DNA of 62,665 nucleotides from NCBI RefSeq assembly GCF_000003605.2, contig NW_003109079.1, forward strand, positions 556,052 to 618,716, written 5' to 3'. Origin of the DNA: Saccoglossus kowalevskii. Lineage: Eukaryota > Hemichordata > Enteropneusta > Harrimaniidae. Positions 54,301 to 61,446 of the stretch are shown piece by piece (the stretch's first letter is position 1; each line of letters opens with the position of its first letter). The position numbers and the translations under genes are program-made. The notes under the pieces were generated by a model. The model saw nothing but the letters and a program-made list of their open reading frames with translations. It was not told the origin of the DNA and made no database searches.

Positions 54301-57300
54301 ATAATATATGTAGAGTGAATTCAAGAATGTAATATGTTATCTCTGTAGCCCTGTTGAGTACAAGAATTGTGTGATGGATATATCACAGTTACCAAACCGA
54401 CCCACCGATGATACATCAGAGTCTTCAGATACTTCAGAAAGTGAAGCTGGCTCAAGCAGTGATACAGGTTTGTTACAAGCAAGATTATTATTGACATTTT
54501 TCACAGACATTATTTGCATATCTGCATGCTATTACGTATGTAGCGCAGAACAGGTCAATTTAGGCATAACACTTAAACATCACATAACTACCAAATTGTT
54601 TTACATTGGTTTTACAGTTCAGGTTTCAATGCAGATCAACAATTATACAGAATATATGGAAAAAATGGTCCATGAAAATTGTACAATTTTCTCATGAACT
54701 GTAGCAAAACAACGTATACAGAATGTTTGTATGCCATTATAAAAACAACTTTGCAGTAATATATTTAATGACATTTTAGGATTTGGATTTCGACCCATGA
54801 ATAATAAATATATAATCTCACATTATTTTATCTTAGATGTATAGCACAGATTTGTGATTACTGATAAAGTAGCATAATAGTTTTATGCAAAACTTTGATG
54901 ATACCTAATCACGACGCCACTATTGACGTCAACTGAAAAGTGAAAATATTCACTATGTATTACATATCACTTCCCTGTTTACATACTGATATAGCGCCCA
55001 GTTTTAGAGATCTGTTAAAAGCCAGTTTTGCATTTACAGCCAAGCTGTAAATTTAAACAATTGTCAATAGTATGTGACGTCGTTTAGAAGAAAAAATAAT
55101 AGAACAGTAAAACAGACACATACGCATTTCCAGTGGAAATGCAGCTTTAAATCCTACTATGGCAGTCATTGTAGGTTGGAAAATCAGTAAAATTGAGATC
55201 ATAATTCATGTACCCAGATTTTTTGCGTCAGAATTAAAAAAAGTCAATGATTACCGGTAGGCAATGTTTTAGGAAATTCCTGTCCCAAAAGTATGTAAGG
55301 TATGATGATTCTTAAAACAGCAGTAGCTGTGATTTTCAAATTTGTTTATTGTTTAAATATAACTTTATAAAAATGACAAAATCTTATCGACACAATTGTA
55401 TAGACAAAGTGGACCTACAAGAGGCTAATATCACATAAAATTCGATGTCGAAACTAGGAGTCAAGTACATTGTACATTTCATTGAAATCAGTCATGTGGT
55501 GAGGACTGTAGAAATCATGACGCACATTGCACACTGAAAATAATACATAAATTCACCAGTGAGAGGCTGTCAGCGAGAAGCTTGTCTCTCAAGATGACAT
55601 TTTGCCCAGGCGCTCCAGTAATTTCTCATCTTGTAGATTTCAATAGATGGCGCATATATGCTATGCTTTCAGTGTCCACATTCTGGCAATGGTCATCACA
55701 AATTGGCACAGGAAATGTTTTATCAATCGAAGAAAAAAATAGTTACAGCTCAGACAACCAATAAACACAGAAATACTTCAATATTTCATATTATTTTATT
55801 CTATTCTATTTTGTTATGTTATTTTCCATTATAATATTTTCTATTGTATTCTGTTCTGTAACCTTATGTTCTATTCAATTCTATTTTATTCAATTCTATT
55901 TTATTCTATTCTATTCTATTCTATTCTATTCTATTCTATTCTATTCTATTCTATTCTATTCTATATTATATTCTATTCTGTTTTGCACTTCTAAGTTCTA
56001 TGTTATATTCTATTTCACTTTGTGCTGTTCTGTTCACAGTTTCTATTCATCATTTTTCAGACAATGAAGATGTAGAACAGAAGGACAGCTCAAACGACAG
56101 TGAAGACAGTGAGCAAGGTAACCATGGAAACAAAAGAAACAAAGTGACACAGAATAATAAACATGGTTCTCGAAAAGGAAAGAAGAGAGCGAAAGGAGCT
56201 CGAAGCAAGAGTAACAAGAAAAGGCGATACGAAACTCGTCAGTGCGATGCAGTGGCAGATAAGAAACACACAGTCATCACAGACGAGTCAACGGTGCAAT
56301 CAGAGACAGCGAAAGATAGTGATTCTCTGAGTGTGGAGAGTCCTGTAACAGAAGGAATGAACTATAATGGAACAAATATCACTGCAAGTGATGAACCAAT
56401 CAGAAGACAAGGGCAAACAAGAAAGACAGATGATATTACTGATGTTGATTCTTGCGATAGCCATGTAAGCAGTACTGGAGCTGTTAATGGTGGCGGTGAT
56501 ATAACTTCCATGCTTGATGGTGCTAATTGTTGTACTGATCAAACCCCTTGCATTCCGTCCCCACCATTTGATTCCAGCTTAGGAGTCAAGTCGGAACATC
56601 ATGAGACTGACTTCCAGTTGGAGAGTTGGGACAACCCACCTAATCGCGAAATAACACCGGAGCAAACAACGTTGATCGATACTCCTGATAGTCCATTTAC
56701 CCGAAACCACTCTGTAATGATACACCGGAATATGAGTCATTCACCGGTCAGCCAAACAACGCTGGGTGCACAAGACATTCCTAAAAGTCCTTTTCGTAAA
56801 ACATCATCGATATCCAGCCCAAGCACGGGGATTCCAGAATCTGTTCTGACGCCGCCGGCAACTGAAACAACCAAGTCTGGGTTTATCCTCCCACCTGTCA
56901 GCTCACTGACGGCATCAGTCAGTACCATGATGCAACAACAACAGCAACATCCTAATCTAACCCCACCGACAACACTTTCTCCAATGGAATTGATGAAAGA
57001 CACGTACCAGCACTCAGAGACAGCGACATCACTTAGCGCTATCAGCAGTGCCCATGCCAGTTTGCTACAAAACGCTAAACAATCTGTCATCAACATCCAT
57101 CCACACGTACTCACCACTGATTCAGTAACCACAGCATATGCTGGAATGGCACCCTACGCAAACTATAGTAAATATACATACTCTCCATATGGCGGTATGA
57201 ACCTCGCAACACATCCGGCATACCAAGGTAACCATTACACGCATATGTCAGCATACGGCAATTATGCTCATAGTCAAGAGACTCCCATAGACTTAACATA

Positions 57301-57478
57301 CGGGAGTGGATATGGTTCGGTACAGATCGTACGGCCTGAAGTCTTACAGAACGCTACAAAACAGTCGTATCTCAGTGGGTCCAAATCGCCATACTCATCT
57401 TTTGTTGATGCGCGAGAGCAAGTAGGCAAGCTTAAAGCGAGCAGTGATATACCGGGTAGCGGACAACAGAAAGTCTGA
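12306..57478 (+). CDS. NPAS3: bHLH-PAS transcription factor, NPAS3/NPAS1-Trachealess family (whole spliced CDS, 11 exons)
   Basis: This is a class I bHLH-PAS nuclear transcription factor. Known family members pair with ARNT/Tango and bind ACGTG-type sites; in flies Trachealess specifies tracheal and salivary-duct tubes, and in vertebrates NPAS1/NPAS3 act in neural development. The eleven exons listed in the summary join in phase into 920 codons. Approximate domains are bHLH 21-75, PAS-A 125-260 with a Ser/Gly linker at 190-223, PAS-B 315-412, and a C-terminal regulatory region 413-920 with a basic cluster at 482-504. Diagnostic peptides are [53 protein letters not shown] and GGYIWMQ. All junctions are GT-AG. 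The length is close to vertebrate NPAS3 as I remember it. Family assignment is firm. NPAS3 versus a pre-duplication NPAS1/3 (trh) ancestor cannot be separated here, so the symbol is family-level. The first exon is the least certain part. Confidence 0.93.
12353..18905 (+). other. Intron 1 (6.5 kb)
   Basis: AT-rich intron if exon 1 is correct. Open frames on both strands are short and unrecognised. It holds poly-A/T tracts (for example 17981-17999) but no element of families A or B that I could find. The stretch 16190-16960 is somewhat less AT-rich, without recognisable motifs. Confidence 0.55.
18906..19162 (+). CDS. NPAS3: Exon 2: bHLH domain
   Basis: The acceptor is ttacag and the donor ag|gtatgt. 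The exon encodes residues 16-101 plus one base. The basic region [17 protein letters not shown] (21-37) is followed by helix 1 ([13 protein letters not shown]), the loop, and helix 2 ([18 protein letters not shown]), then GDPPW and GPPPNTSV. These are signature sequences of the NPAS3/Trachealess branch. Upstream in this frame a TGA occurs before any ATG, so a spliced upstream exon is required. A longer open frame starting at 18866 is a different frame running through the intron. Confidence 0.97.
19163..20890 (+). other. Intron 2 (1.7 kb)
   Basis: Contains a T-run followed by a G-run at 19455-19482, a palindromic element at 19698-19909, and a more balanced, repeat-poor stretch at about 20150-20640 that could be regulatory. 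No second gene. Confidence 0.85.
19698..19909. mobile_element. TA-flanked palindromic element related to family A
   Basis: The ends are TACTGTAAAATGA and TTTACAGTA, with internal TTTTCACTGGGTTTAAATTT and AATTAAAACCCAGTGAA forming long inverted arms. It has the same length (about 212 bp) and terminal CTGTA as family A, but the interior uses TTTAA blocks instead of TTTTCGCTG, so it is probably a sister subfamily. Confidence 0.7.
20891..20973 (+). CDS. NPAS3: Exon 3: linker into PAS-A
   Basis: The acceptor is tttctag and the donor cag|gtaaga. The exon encodes residues 102-129 (first codon split). The peptide [20 protein letters not shown] is followed by NHGSHLLQ, which matches the RRRSPSALAIEVFE...GSHILQ stretch of vertebrate NPAS3. 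The RRRS motif is a possible basic-site kinase target; that is inference only. The exon is too short to stand out as an ORF and was found by homology and phase. Confidence 0.95.
23436..23565 (-). mobile_element. Family A element, internally deleted copy
   Basis: Ends TACTGTAGAATACTTTATTT and AAGTATTTTACAGTA with only about 130 bp between the TAs. The middle present in the other copies is missing. Orientation, judged from CATACAAAACATC and the following CAAAAACG, is opposite to copies 1 and 2. Confidence 0.85.
25490..25539. other. Assembly gap (50 N)
   Basis: Exactly 50 N. The 13 bases on both sides are the same (TAGAAGAAAGATA), so the gap may be an unmerged overlap rather than missing sequence. 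Confidence 0.95.
26132..26248. repeat. 22 bp tandem repeat, about 5.3 copies
   Basis: The unit begins ATAATTTAAGATTGTATTG and has a 22 bp period; the five copies are essentially identical, which suggests recent expansion. Confidence 0.97.
26329..26522 (-). mobile_element. Family A palindromic MITE-like element
   Basis: Ends TACTGTAGAATACTTTATTT and AAGTATTTTACAGTA. The interior (CATCAAAAATCAGTGAAAAT then CCCAAAAAGC) is the reverse complement of copies 1 and 2. About 194 bp. Confidence 0.87.
30463..30680 (-). mobile_element. Family B inverted-repeat element, copy 2
   Basis: Ends AACCTTTTCACAACCA and TGGTGGTGAAAAGGTT, a 16 bp inverted repeat with one mismatch. The left flank reads TTAA overlapping the end and the right flank TTAT. 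TTAA next to CCTTT is the layout of piggyBac-type insertions. Non-coding, about 218 bp. Confidence 0.8.
33780..33991 (-). mobile_element. Family A palindromic MITE-like element
   Basis: Ends TACTGTAGACTACTTTATTT and AAGTATACCACAGTA. It has the full-length interior with TCAAAAATCAGTGAAAATAA and CCCAAAAAGCC. At 212 bp it is the same size as copy 1 in reverse orientation. Confidence 0.87.
34419..34448. repeat. (AAT)n microsatellite
   Basis: About ten uninterrupted AAT triplets, roughly 480 bp upstream of exon 4. A (TTTG)n run follows at 34741-34770. Confidence 0.95.
34929..35018 (+). CDS. NPAS3: Exon 4: core of PAS-A
   Basis: A 90 nt exon, phase 0 on both sides, with acceptor ttacag and donor cag|gtgagt. 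It encodes residues 130-159, [19 protein letters not shown] followed by [11 protein letters not shown], the most conserved strip of PAS-A. It is preceded by a 14 kb intron and was found by sequence recognition rather than ORF length. Confidence 0.97.
35019..40062 (+). other. Intron 4 (5 kb)
   Basis: Begins with the 40 bp minisatellite at 35493-35818. Stretches 37200-37650 and 38000-38560 are more balanced in composition and free of obvious repeats. A short (TA)n run lies at 39847-39862. No gene seen on either strand. Confidence 0.8.
35493..35818. repeat. ~40 bp minisatellite with higher-order structure (8 units)
   Basis: Units start with TCTGTGTGTCCTCAAT at 35493, 35537, 35577, 35615, 35655, 35699, 35739 and 35779, with lengths 44, 40, 38, 40, 44, 40, 40 and about 40. 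Units 1 and 5 share a TTTTATTATTACGTACATTA block absent from the others, giving a 162 bp higher-order period of four units. The long open frames in all three + frames here are repeat artefacts. Confidence 0.95.
40063..40255 (+). CDS. NPAS3: Exon 5: PAS-A continuation with Ser/Gly-rich linker
   Basis: The acceptor is ccaacag and the donor aag|gtaaga. The exon encodes residues 160-223 plus one base. [17 protein letters not shown] and the following [13 protein letters not shown] match PAS-A. They are followed by a low-complexity linker (190-223) made of Ser, Gly, Thr and Ala, including [10 protein letters not shown]. Vertebrate NPAS3 also has a Ser-rich insertion here but of different sequence, so the linker position is conserved and its content is not. 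Confidence 0.96.
41273..41519. other. Assembly gap (247 N)
   Basis: Run of 247 N inside intron 5. The open frames crossing it are meaningless. No exon is expected here because exons 5 and 6 are phase-compatible and colinear with family members. Confidence 0.97.
42121..42232 (+). repeat. Family C dispersed repeat fragment
   Basis: GAAATTATAGAAAATAC then TGCAAAATGTTGGCAGG match, with gaps, 48850-48966 and 47516-47612 in the same order. The second half also resembles the end of family B copy 1 (CCAAAATTA...TGCAGAAAAATGTGGGCGGG). Diverged; ends not defined. Confidence 0.5.
47277..47386 (+). CDS. NPAS3: Exon 6: second half of PAS-A
   Basis: The acceptor is gcccacag and the donor aaa|gtaagg. The exon encodes residues 224-260 (first codon split). 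The peptide [20 protein letters not shown] followed by SSGYK is almost identical to vertebrate NPAS3. The exon begins with a Met/Thr-rich [10 protein letters not shown] segment ending the linker. It is 110 nt long and phase-compatible on both sides. Confidence 0.97.
47516..47612 (+). repeat. Family C dispersed repeat fragment
   Basis: TTTGATCAAGACGTTAAATA, then AAATTATACAAAAATACAT and CCAAAATTTGGGCC, correspond in order to 42121-42232 and 48850-48966. Low identity; assignment tentative. Confidence 0.4.
47727..48065. repeat. 35 bp minisatellite based on CCCATAGAACAC
   Basis: CCCATAGAACAC or a close variant starts at 47727, 47795, 47831, 47894, 47929, 47964 and 47999. From 47894 the period is exactly 35 bp; upstream copies are more decayed and irregularly spaced. 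Units carry TATGGAAGTCCAGTAGTCAC. Confidence 0.93.
48601..48794 (+). CDS. NPAS3: Exon 7: end of PAS-A and inter-PAS region
   Basis: The acceptor is tttcccag and the donor ag|gtaaga. The exon encodes residues 261-324 plus two bases. [11 protein letters not shown], then [20 protein letters not shown] and [12 protein letters not shown], match the NPAS3 stretch ending in NMDLNIIYCENR. The last strand leads into PAS-B. Confidence 0.97.
48850..48966 (+). repeat. Family C dispersed repeat fragment
   Basis: TTTTTCAAAGATTTTGATCG, then GAAATTATAGAATAATACAT and TTTGGGCGGG, match 42121-42232 in order. Confidence 0.5.
49320..49850. promoter_or_regulatory. Candidate intronic cis-regulatory element
   Basis: About 530 bp without homopolymers or microsatellites. 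It contains an AATATGCATTTCAAATTCAT stretch, homeodomain-type TAATT/CTAAATTA motifs, and two TCATTATCT elements. NPAS3 introns in vertebrates are known for conserved non-coding elements. Only composition and motif look support this call; no alignment was possible. Confidence 0.25.
50876..50982 (+). CDS. NPAS3: Exon 8: start of PAS-B
   Basis: The acceptor is ctgtag and the donor att|gtaagt. The exon encodes residues 325-360 plus one base: [20 protein letters not shown], then [15 protein letters not shown]. This aligns to the vertebrate ISDYMDLTPVDIVGK...HAEDVEGIRHSHLD region. It is short and ORF-invisible; both flanking phases fit. Confidence 0.96.
52355..52556 (-). mobile_element. Family A palindromic MITE-like element
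   Basis: Ends TACTGTAGAATACTTTATTT and AAGTATTCCACAGTA. The interior TCAAAAATCAGTGAAAATAA and CGCCCAAAAAGCC gives the reverse orientation. About 202 bp and non-coding. Confidence 0.88.
52590..53130. repeat. Possible degenerate interspersed repeat
   Basis: Opens with AACTTATATTGCGCCTTTTA, a pattern I associate with interspersed repeats in several marine animal genomes, followed by about 500 bp of mixed composition with a 70-residue open frame. No second copy is visible in the window, so this rests on general recognition only. Confidence 0.3.
53161..53261 (+). repeat. Four CCAATCA motifs at 31-32 bp spacing
   Basis: CCAATCA starts at 53161, 53192 and 53224, and a variant (GCAATCA) at 53255. 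Two of them extend to CCAATCAG, the NF-Y type CCAAT-box core. The array ends 44 bp before exon 9. It may be a decayed ~31 bp tandem repeat or a set of binding sites. Confidence 0.65.
53306..53450 (+). CDS. NPAS3: Exon 9: central PAS-B
   Basis: The acceptor is tttgcag and the donor cag|gtaata. The exon encodes residues 361-408 plus two bases. [20 protein letters not shown] and then [20 protein letters not shown] precede INYILS. This is the C-terminal beta-sheet of PAS-B, diverged but colinear with vertebrate NPAS3 ([20 protein letters not shown]). Two other open frames cross this exon and are shadows. Confidence 0.96.
53451..54348 (+). other. Intron 9 (0.9 kb)
   Basis: AT-rich; no repeat family member or gene recognised. 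Open frames on the minus strand are short and unremarkable. Confidence 0.8.
54349..54467 (+). CDS. NPAS3: Exon 10: end of PAS-B and acidic/Ser-rich junction
   Basis: The acceptor is tctgtag and the donor acag|gtttgt (a weaker +4). The exon encodes residues 409-448 plus one base: [17 protein letters not shown], then a [18 protein letters not shown] run. Vertebrate NPAS3 has the same order, NPEYKDTPMDIAQLP followed by TSESSETSDSESDS. The Ser/Glu-rich run looks like a casein-kinase-II-type phosphorylation region (inference). Confidence 0.95.
54468..56060 (+). other. Intron 10 (1.6 kb)
   Basis: Unremarkable until about 55795, then a long TTCTA-type microsatellite that supplies part of the polypyrimidine tract of the exon 11 acceptor. 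Confidence 0.85.
55795..56056. repeat. (TTCTA)n microsatellite with decayed flanks
   Basis: A perfect run of about twelve units lies at roughly 55902-55964. Decayed TTCTATT/TTTTATT units extend on both sides up to the exon 11 acceptor. An open frame starting inside it at 56000 fuses in frame with exon 11 but is intronic. Confidence 0.93.
56061..57478 (+). CDS. NPAS3: Exon 11: C-terminal regulatory region and stop
   Basis: The acceptor is tttttcag; an in-frame alternative acceptor lies 21 nt upstream. The exon encodes residues 449-919/920 and ends in TGA at 57476-57478. It contains an acidic start ([20 protein letters not shown]) and a Lys/Arg cluster at 482-504 (56159-56227; [19 protein letters not shown]), a likely nuclear localisation signal. 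A VKSE SUMO-type site at 624-627 is followed by WDNPPNREI (638-646) and IPESVLTPP (706-714), which resemble the IKTE, WNYPPNREI and IPDSVLTPP motifs of vertebrate NPAS3. A short Gln run follows (740-744), then a Tyr/Ala/His-rich tail. The last ten codons lie in the first copy of a 31 bp tandem repeat. Confidence 0.95.
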
Positions 57479-57600
57479 TATACCGGGTAGCGGACAACAG
57501 AACGTCTGATATACTGGGTAGCGGACAACAGAAAGTCTGATATACCAGGTAGCGGGCAACAGAAAGTCTGATATACCGGGTAGCTAGCAACAGAAAGTCT
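57446..57600 (+). repeat. 31 bp tandem repeat, five copies, spanning the stop codon
   Basis: Units begin GATATACCGGGTAGCGG at 57446, 57477, 57508, 57539 and 57570 and are nearly identical. The TGA stop of the bHLH-PAS gene (57476-57478) is formed at the junction of copies 1 and 2. Because 31 is not a multiple of three, each further copy is in a new frame. Minus-strand open frames here are repeat artefacts. Confidence 0.97.
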
Positions 57601-59849
57601 GCTGCCGCTGGTATTGTGAACATTCATTATATAGAGTACTGTGCGTTTTGTTCATTTTATTTTTAAAAGGCAATTTCTTTTGATGATAATGGCATTGATA
57701 TGTGGTTTGTAGTTACTGCTTAATTGGTTCAGTATTTTGTAAACATATCATCCTATTCAGTCTGAATTTTTGTCTGAATTTACAGTTTGATGGACAAAAA
57801 AAGTACACTATGATTGGAATTTTGGACTTGCCAGTTTTTGTTTTTAGTTCAAGAAAGTGGTGTTTCTTCTTTTTTCGTTGCCTAGTGATTTTTTTTTCGA
57901 TAAAATATTACATAGTAGTAAATATATGATATCAGCATGAAGGCTGGTGCAAAGAATACAATTTTGTTTTTTGTTTCAGCGACAACATTGGCATTGAAAT
58001 AATGCTTCCAAGACACAGTACAATGAGGCAGGTGAGGAGTTGATTTATTTTAACGAGGACTGTTTGGATGCAAATGCATTAAAAAAAATTATAAACCTTT
58101 AAAAAAAATACAAGTGAAGAATTGTCAACATTTTCTTAACAAGTATGCAATGTTTGGGGTAGGTAGTTTGGATTACATATGGCTGCCATTGTCAACACAG
58201 CAGAGTACATGAAACGAGACGATGGTTTGCAATCATTTCCATTTTTATGCTTCCATTTGTTACAGATACAATAGTATAAAAACTTTATTTTTTTGATTTT
58301 TTGAAACTTTATTTCAGCAGTAAAAAGAACCAAGATGGTCATACATTTTAAAGTATGGAGGGGGGGGGGAGATTATTGAAATTTAAAAAAAGCGATTAAT
58401 TTTTATTCTGATTATTTTCAGAAGCATTTTAGTATGTGTTATAGCAGTGTAACTTTTTTTTTTATTTCTTACAAATGAGTACCACGAAAAGCTTTCAAAG
58501 CAAAGATATTCTCCCAATCAAATTGGGTGTGTGTTTTTAATGCCTTGTGTTGTATTTTGTTTTTTTAAATGTAGCTAGCATGCCAACTGTCTTGAATCCT
58601 CAATATAATTGAGACTAAATAATGCCAGCTGTCCTGATATATGTATGTACATCACAAAGGTTTATTATTATTATTATCGAACGTACTTCCACGACCTTGT
58701 CAGTTTTACCCACTCCCCATAGTTTATGAGAAACAAAACACAAGATTTTTGAATATAAAAATATATGATGATTAAATATGGCAATGCACGTACCAAAAGA
58801 ATACAATTTTGTTGGTTTTCCAATTTACCATTTCAAATCTTAAAATATTACAAAAAAAATAATCAACAATGGTTGAGTCTCTCTCTTTGTGAAAATTACT
58901 CTTTGAAAGACTACACTTATTATACTTGACTATCTGGAAACTCCTCTAATACTGTTGTAAAACAACTTGGCCAAAGGACATGCATGATTGTATCAGTTAC
59001 AGTTGCTCTTTTAGCCAGATAGTTAGTTGTGGAATACTGGAAAATTTAAATTCACACGTTATAAAATTTTCTTTTATTAATGCATCATATATCAAAAAAT
59101 GTGGTATAGTGCCAATCTAGTGTTCAACTATAGAAATGTTTTTAAATGTTTAAAGTCCAATAAGTGGTAATAATTAACTGGCAATGAATAATTTGGGCTT
59201 AAAATTAAGTCAAAATCGTCATCTCTGTTAAAAATGTAAATCTGTTTGTTCTGCTTGATTTCAAGTCACTCCAGTCAATCACTTCATACAATCACGTCAT
59301 AGGAAAACATTTCTACAAGATTACTTTGTTCAATGTTTTTTGGCATTCCTTTTCAGCAAAGCAAAAAATTAATATTAATAATCTTGTCAAACATATCAGC
59401 AGCAGAGTCACTCTATGAATATTTATTAATCCAATATGGTTGCCAACAGGTCCACCAATCACATAGCCTCTTGGTTACTTATGATCTACACCATCTATGA
59501 AACATCTCTCCTGATTGGCCTGATATAATTTGAGTTTTAACTCTGCTATTACAAAACCAAATTTCTTAATGTTGTCAAGGTCATGTTTCCACGCTTCACT
59601 AAAGAAATTTAGTTTTCAGATATTTTATTATTAACAGTTGTTCATAAATAGTGTATTCTGTCTGGATTTAATTTCAGGGAAATTCAAGTACCAGTACACT
59701 TAATTTTGACACCTCAGACCAAACACACAACGTAACTAAATATGTTAATGATAGTATGCATTAAAAAATATATTTGACACTGACATAGAGCCATCTTTCT
59801 CTTGCCAATATTAATCATTGCAAAGCAAAGTTGTTGTTTTGAAGAAGAG

Positions 59850-59855
59850 AATAAA
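59850..59855 (+). terminator. NPAS3: Candidate polyadenylation signal AATAAA
   Basis: First canonical hexamer found after the stop codon, 2.4 kb downstream. In AT-rich DNA such hexamers occur by chance, so this is weak. Confidence 0.2.
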
Positions 59856-61314
59856 TACAAAATGGGACCATAATATTTTGTTAAACATTTATAATTTTTA
59901 GAATTCTTGCTTTAATAAATTTCTAACAATGTACTCTTGCTAAGTCGGTGAAAGGGAATCACTTGTATATTTGGAGCATCTTGAATGTAACTCCATACCT
60001 GATTAGGGTATTACGATTTGTACGTGGGTCAGTGTGCTTGTTCTTTCCCCAGCTCATAGCTTGAAGTGTCCTGGTGCGAAAAGGAATAAACATCGATATA
60101 TACTCATAAAATGAATTGATATAATACGTTTCCCATCTAACCGTTATTCAGGAGGTACATTCCAAACTTGGGAACAAAATGAGCAATATTGAAAACAGGT
60201 TTTCGCTGAGCCAGCTTTCTCCATGACACTGACCTCAGATGCCACTAAACAATTCCACAAACTGGTTCAAAACAAATCGGACAATATGCAAATTGACCCT
60301 TACATTAACATTCAAATTAATATTCTGTAGAAATTGAGATGATGAATAAATAAACCTCTTCCGTAATTGCCATAAGTCAAAAAAAAAGAGTGCCAAGTTT
60401 TCAATTTTTCTCATCATTATATGCATTTTAATACAGTATTTTCGTCTCAGTAAAAATCATGACCATATCCACCGTATAATTTCTGGTCGAGTATTAAATT
60501 AGTCAATTCAGTTTTTCTTTTCTTTTTTAAAAAAAGGAGGAAAGAATTAAAAAAAATCAGCATCCAGATTTATGCAGACCCTTGTTTTATCTAGACAATA
60601 TGATGTACTGCAAATATTTTGAAAAGCAGTTGAAATGTTAATATATAATTAATCCTACGGTGTTGTATAAGTTGTGTAGTGTGAATGTAATTTGTGAATT
60701 ATTGCGCTTCTTGCTTTCTCACCCCACCAGAAGTATGCAATCAAACACAGTGTGTTTCATTATAATTACTCAGTTTCATAGATGTATGACGGTACATACA
60801 TTCACAACTAACTTCCAGTATGCAGTCAGCTGTTTTTTATATATAATCCCAAATTTTGTGGACTTTAATGTACATATACCATGTTACATACATTGATGCC
60901 GATTTGCATAAATCTGGATACTTAATCACAAAGTAGTGGTAGTTGTAGTCAAAAAAAAAAAAAAAAACTATAGTTGTTTTACACATAAAATAAATAATCT
61001 AAAAAAAAAATATTTGGTACACTGAATTACATGTGAAACATAGGATATGTATAATTTGTTGCAATTTACATAAAACATCTATTTCCGTCAGCATGCAAGG
61101 TGGGATAATGGAATATGAAAATGACAAAATGTAATTCTGTACAAAAAGATTTCTTGAAATGTTCAATTATCTATATGCAATTGACACACATTGTACTGTT
61201 TCAATGAGTTTGATATAAATTGTGAACTGTCTTAGTAGTAGAATTATTAAATAAGTAGTTATTTGTAATATGCTAGCTCAAAACTTCGTTAAAAAAGGAA
61301 TCCTGATTTTCTCA

Positions 61315-61446
61315 TACTGTATTTCTCGCAAAGTGTCAGTGCTGGGTATCGTGCATTACGATTATCCCCGCCACTGTCTCTACTGTATTCCTGACAAATC
61401 ATTAGTATTGGTAATCGTGTTTTACGATTACCCCGCCACTGTCTGT
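61315..61446. repeat. Two-copy 66 bp tandem repeat with a small palindrome
   Basis: Units start TACTGTATT at 61315 and 61381 and end CCCCGCCACTGTCT. The second unit has a perfect hairpin, GTAATCGT, 5 nt, ACGATTAC (61411-61431); the first has a similar but imperfect one. Confidence 0.8.

Noticed and set aside
56000-56060. Upstream start for the large C-terminal open frame
   Set aside because: The codons before 56061 (or 56040) are microsatellite-derived intron sequence. Exon 10 phase and the acceptor give the real exon start.
56737-57132. Minus-strand 131 aa open frame in exon 11
   Set aside because: Antisense shadow of the coding exon, with no known domain.
57274-57627. Minus-strand 117 aa open frame with repeated YPVYQTFCC
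   Set aside because: It is antisense to exon 11 and to the 31 bp tandem array; the peptide repeat comes from the array.
57000-60025. TACGTG/CACGTA sites as an autoregulatory cluster for the bHLH-PAS dimer
   Set aside because: Such hexamers are scattered singly across the window (for example near 29953, 35400, 41813 and 60019) and two lie in coding sequence. No clustering above chance is visible.
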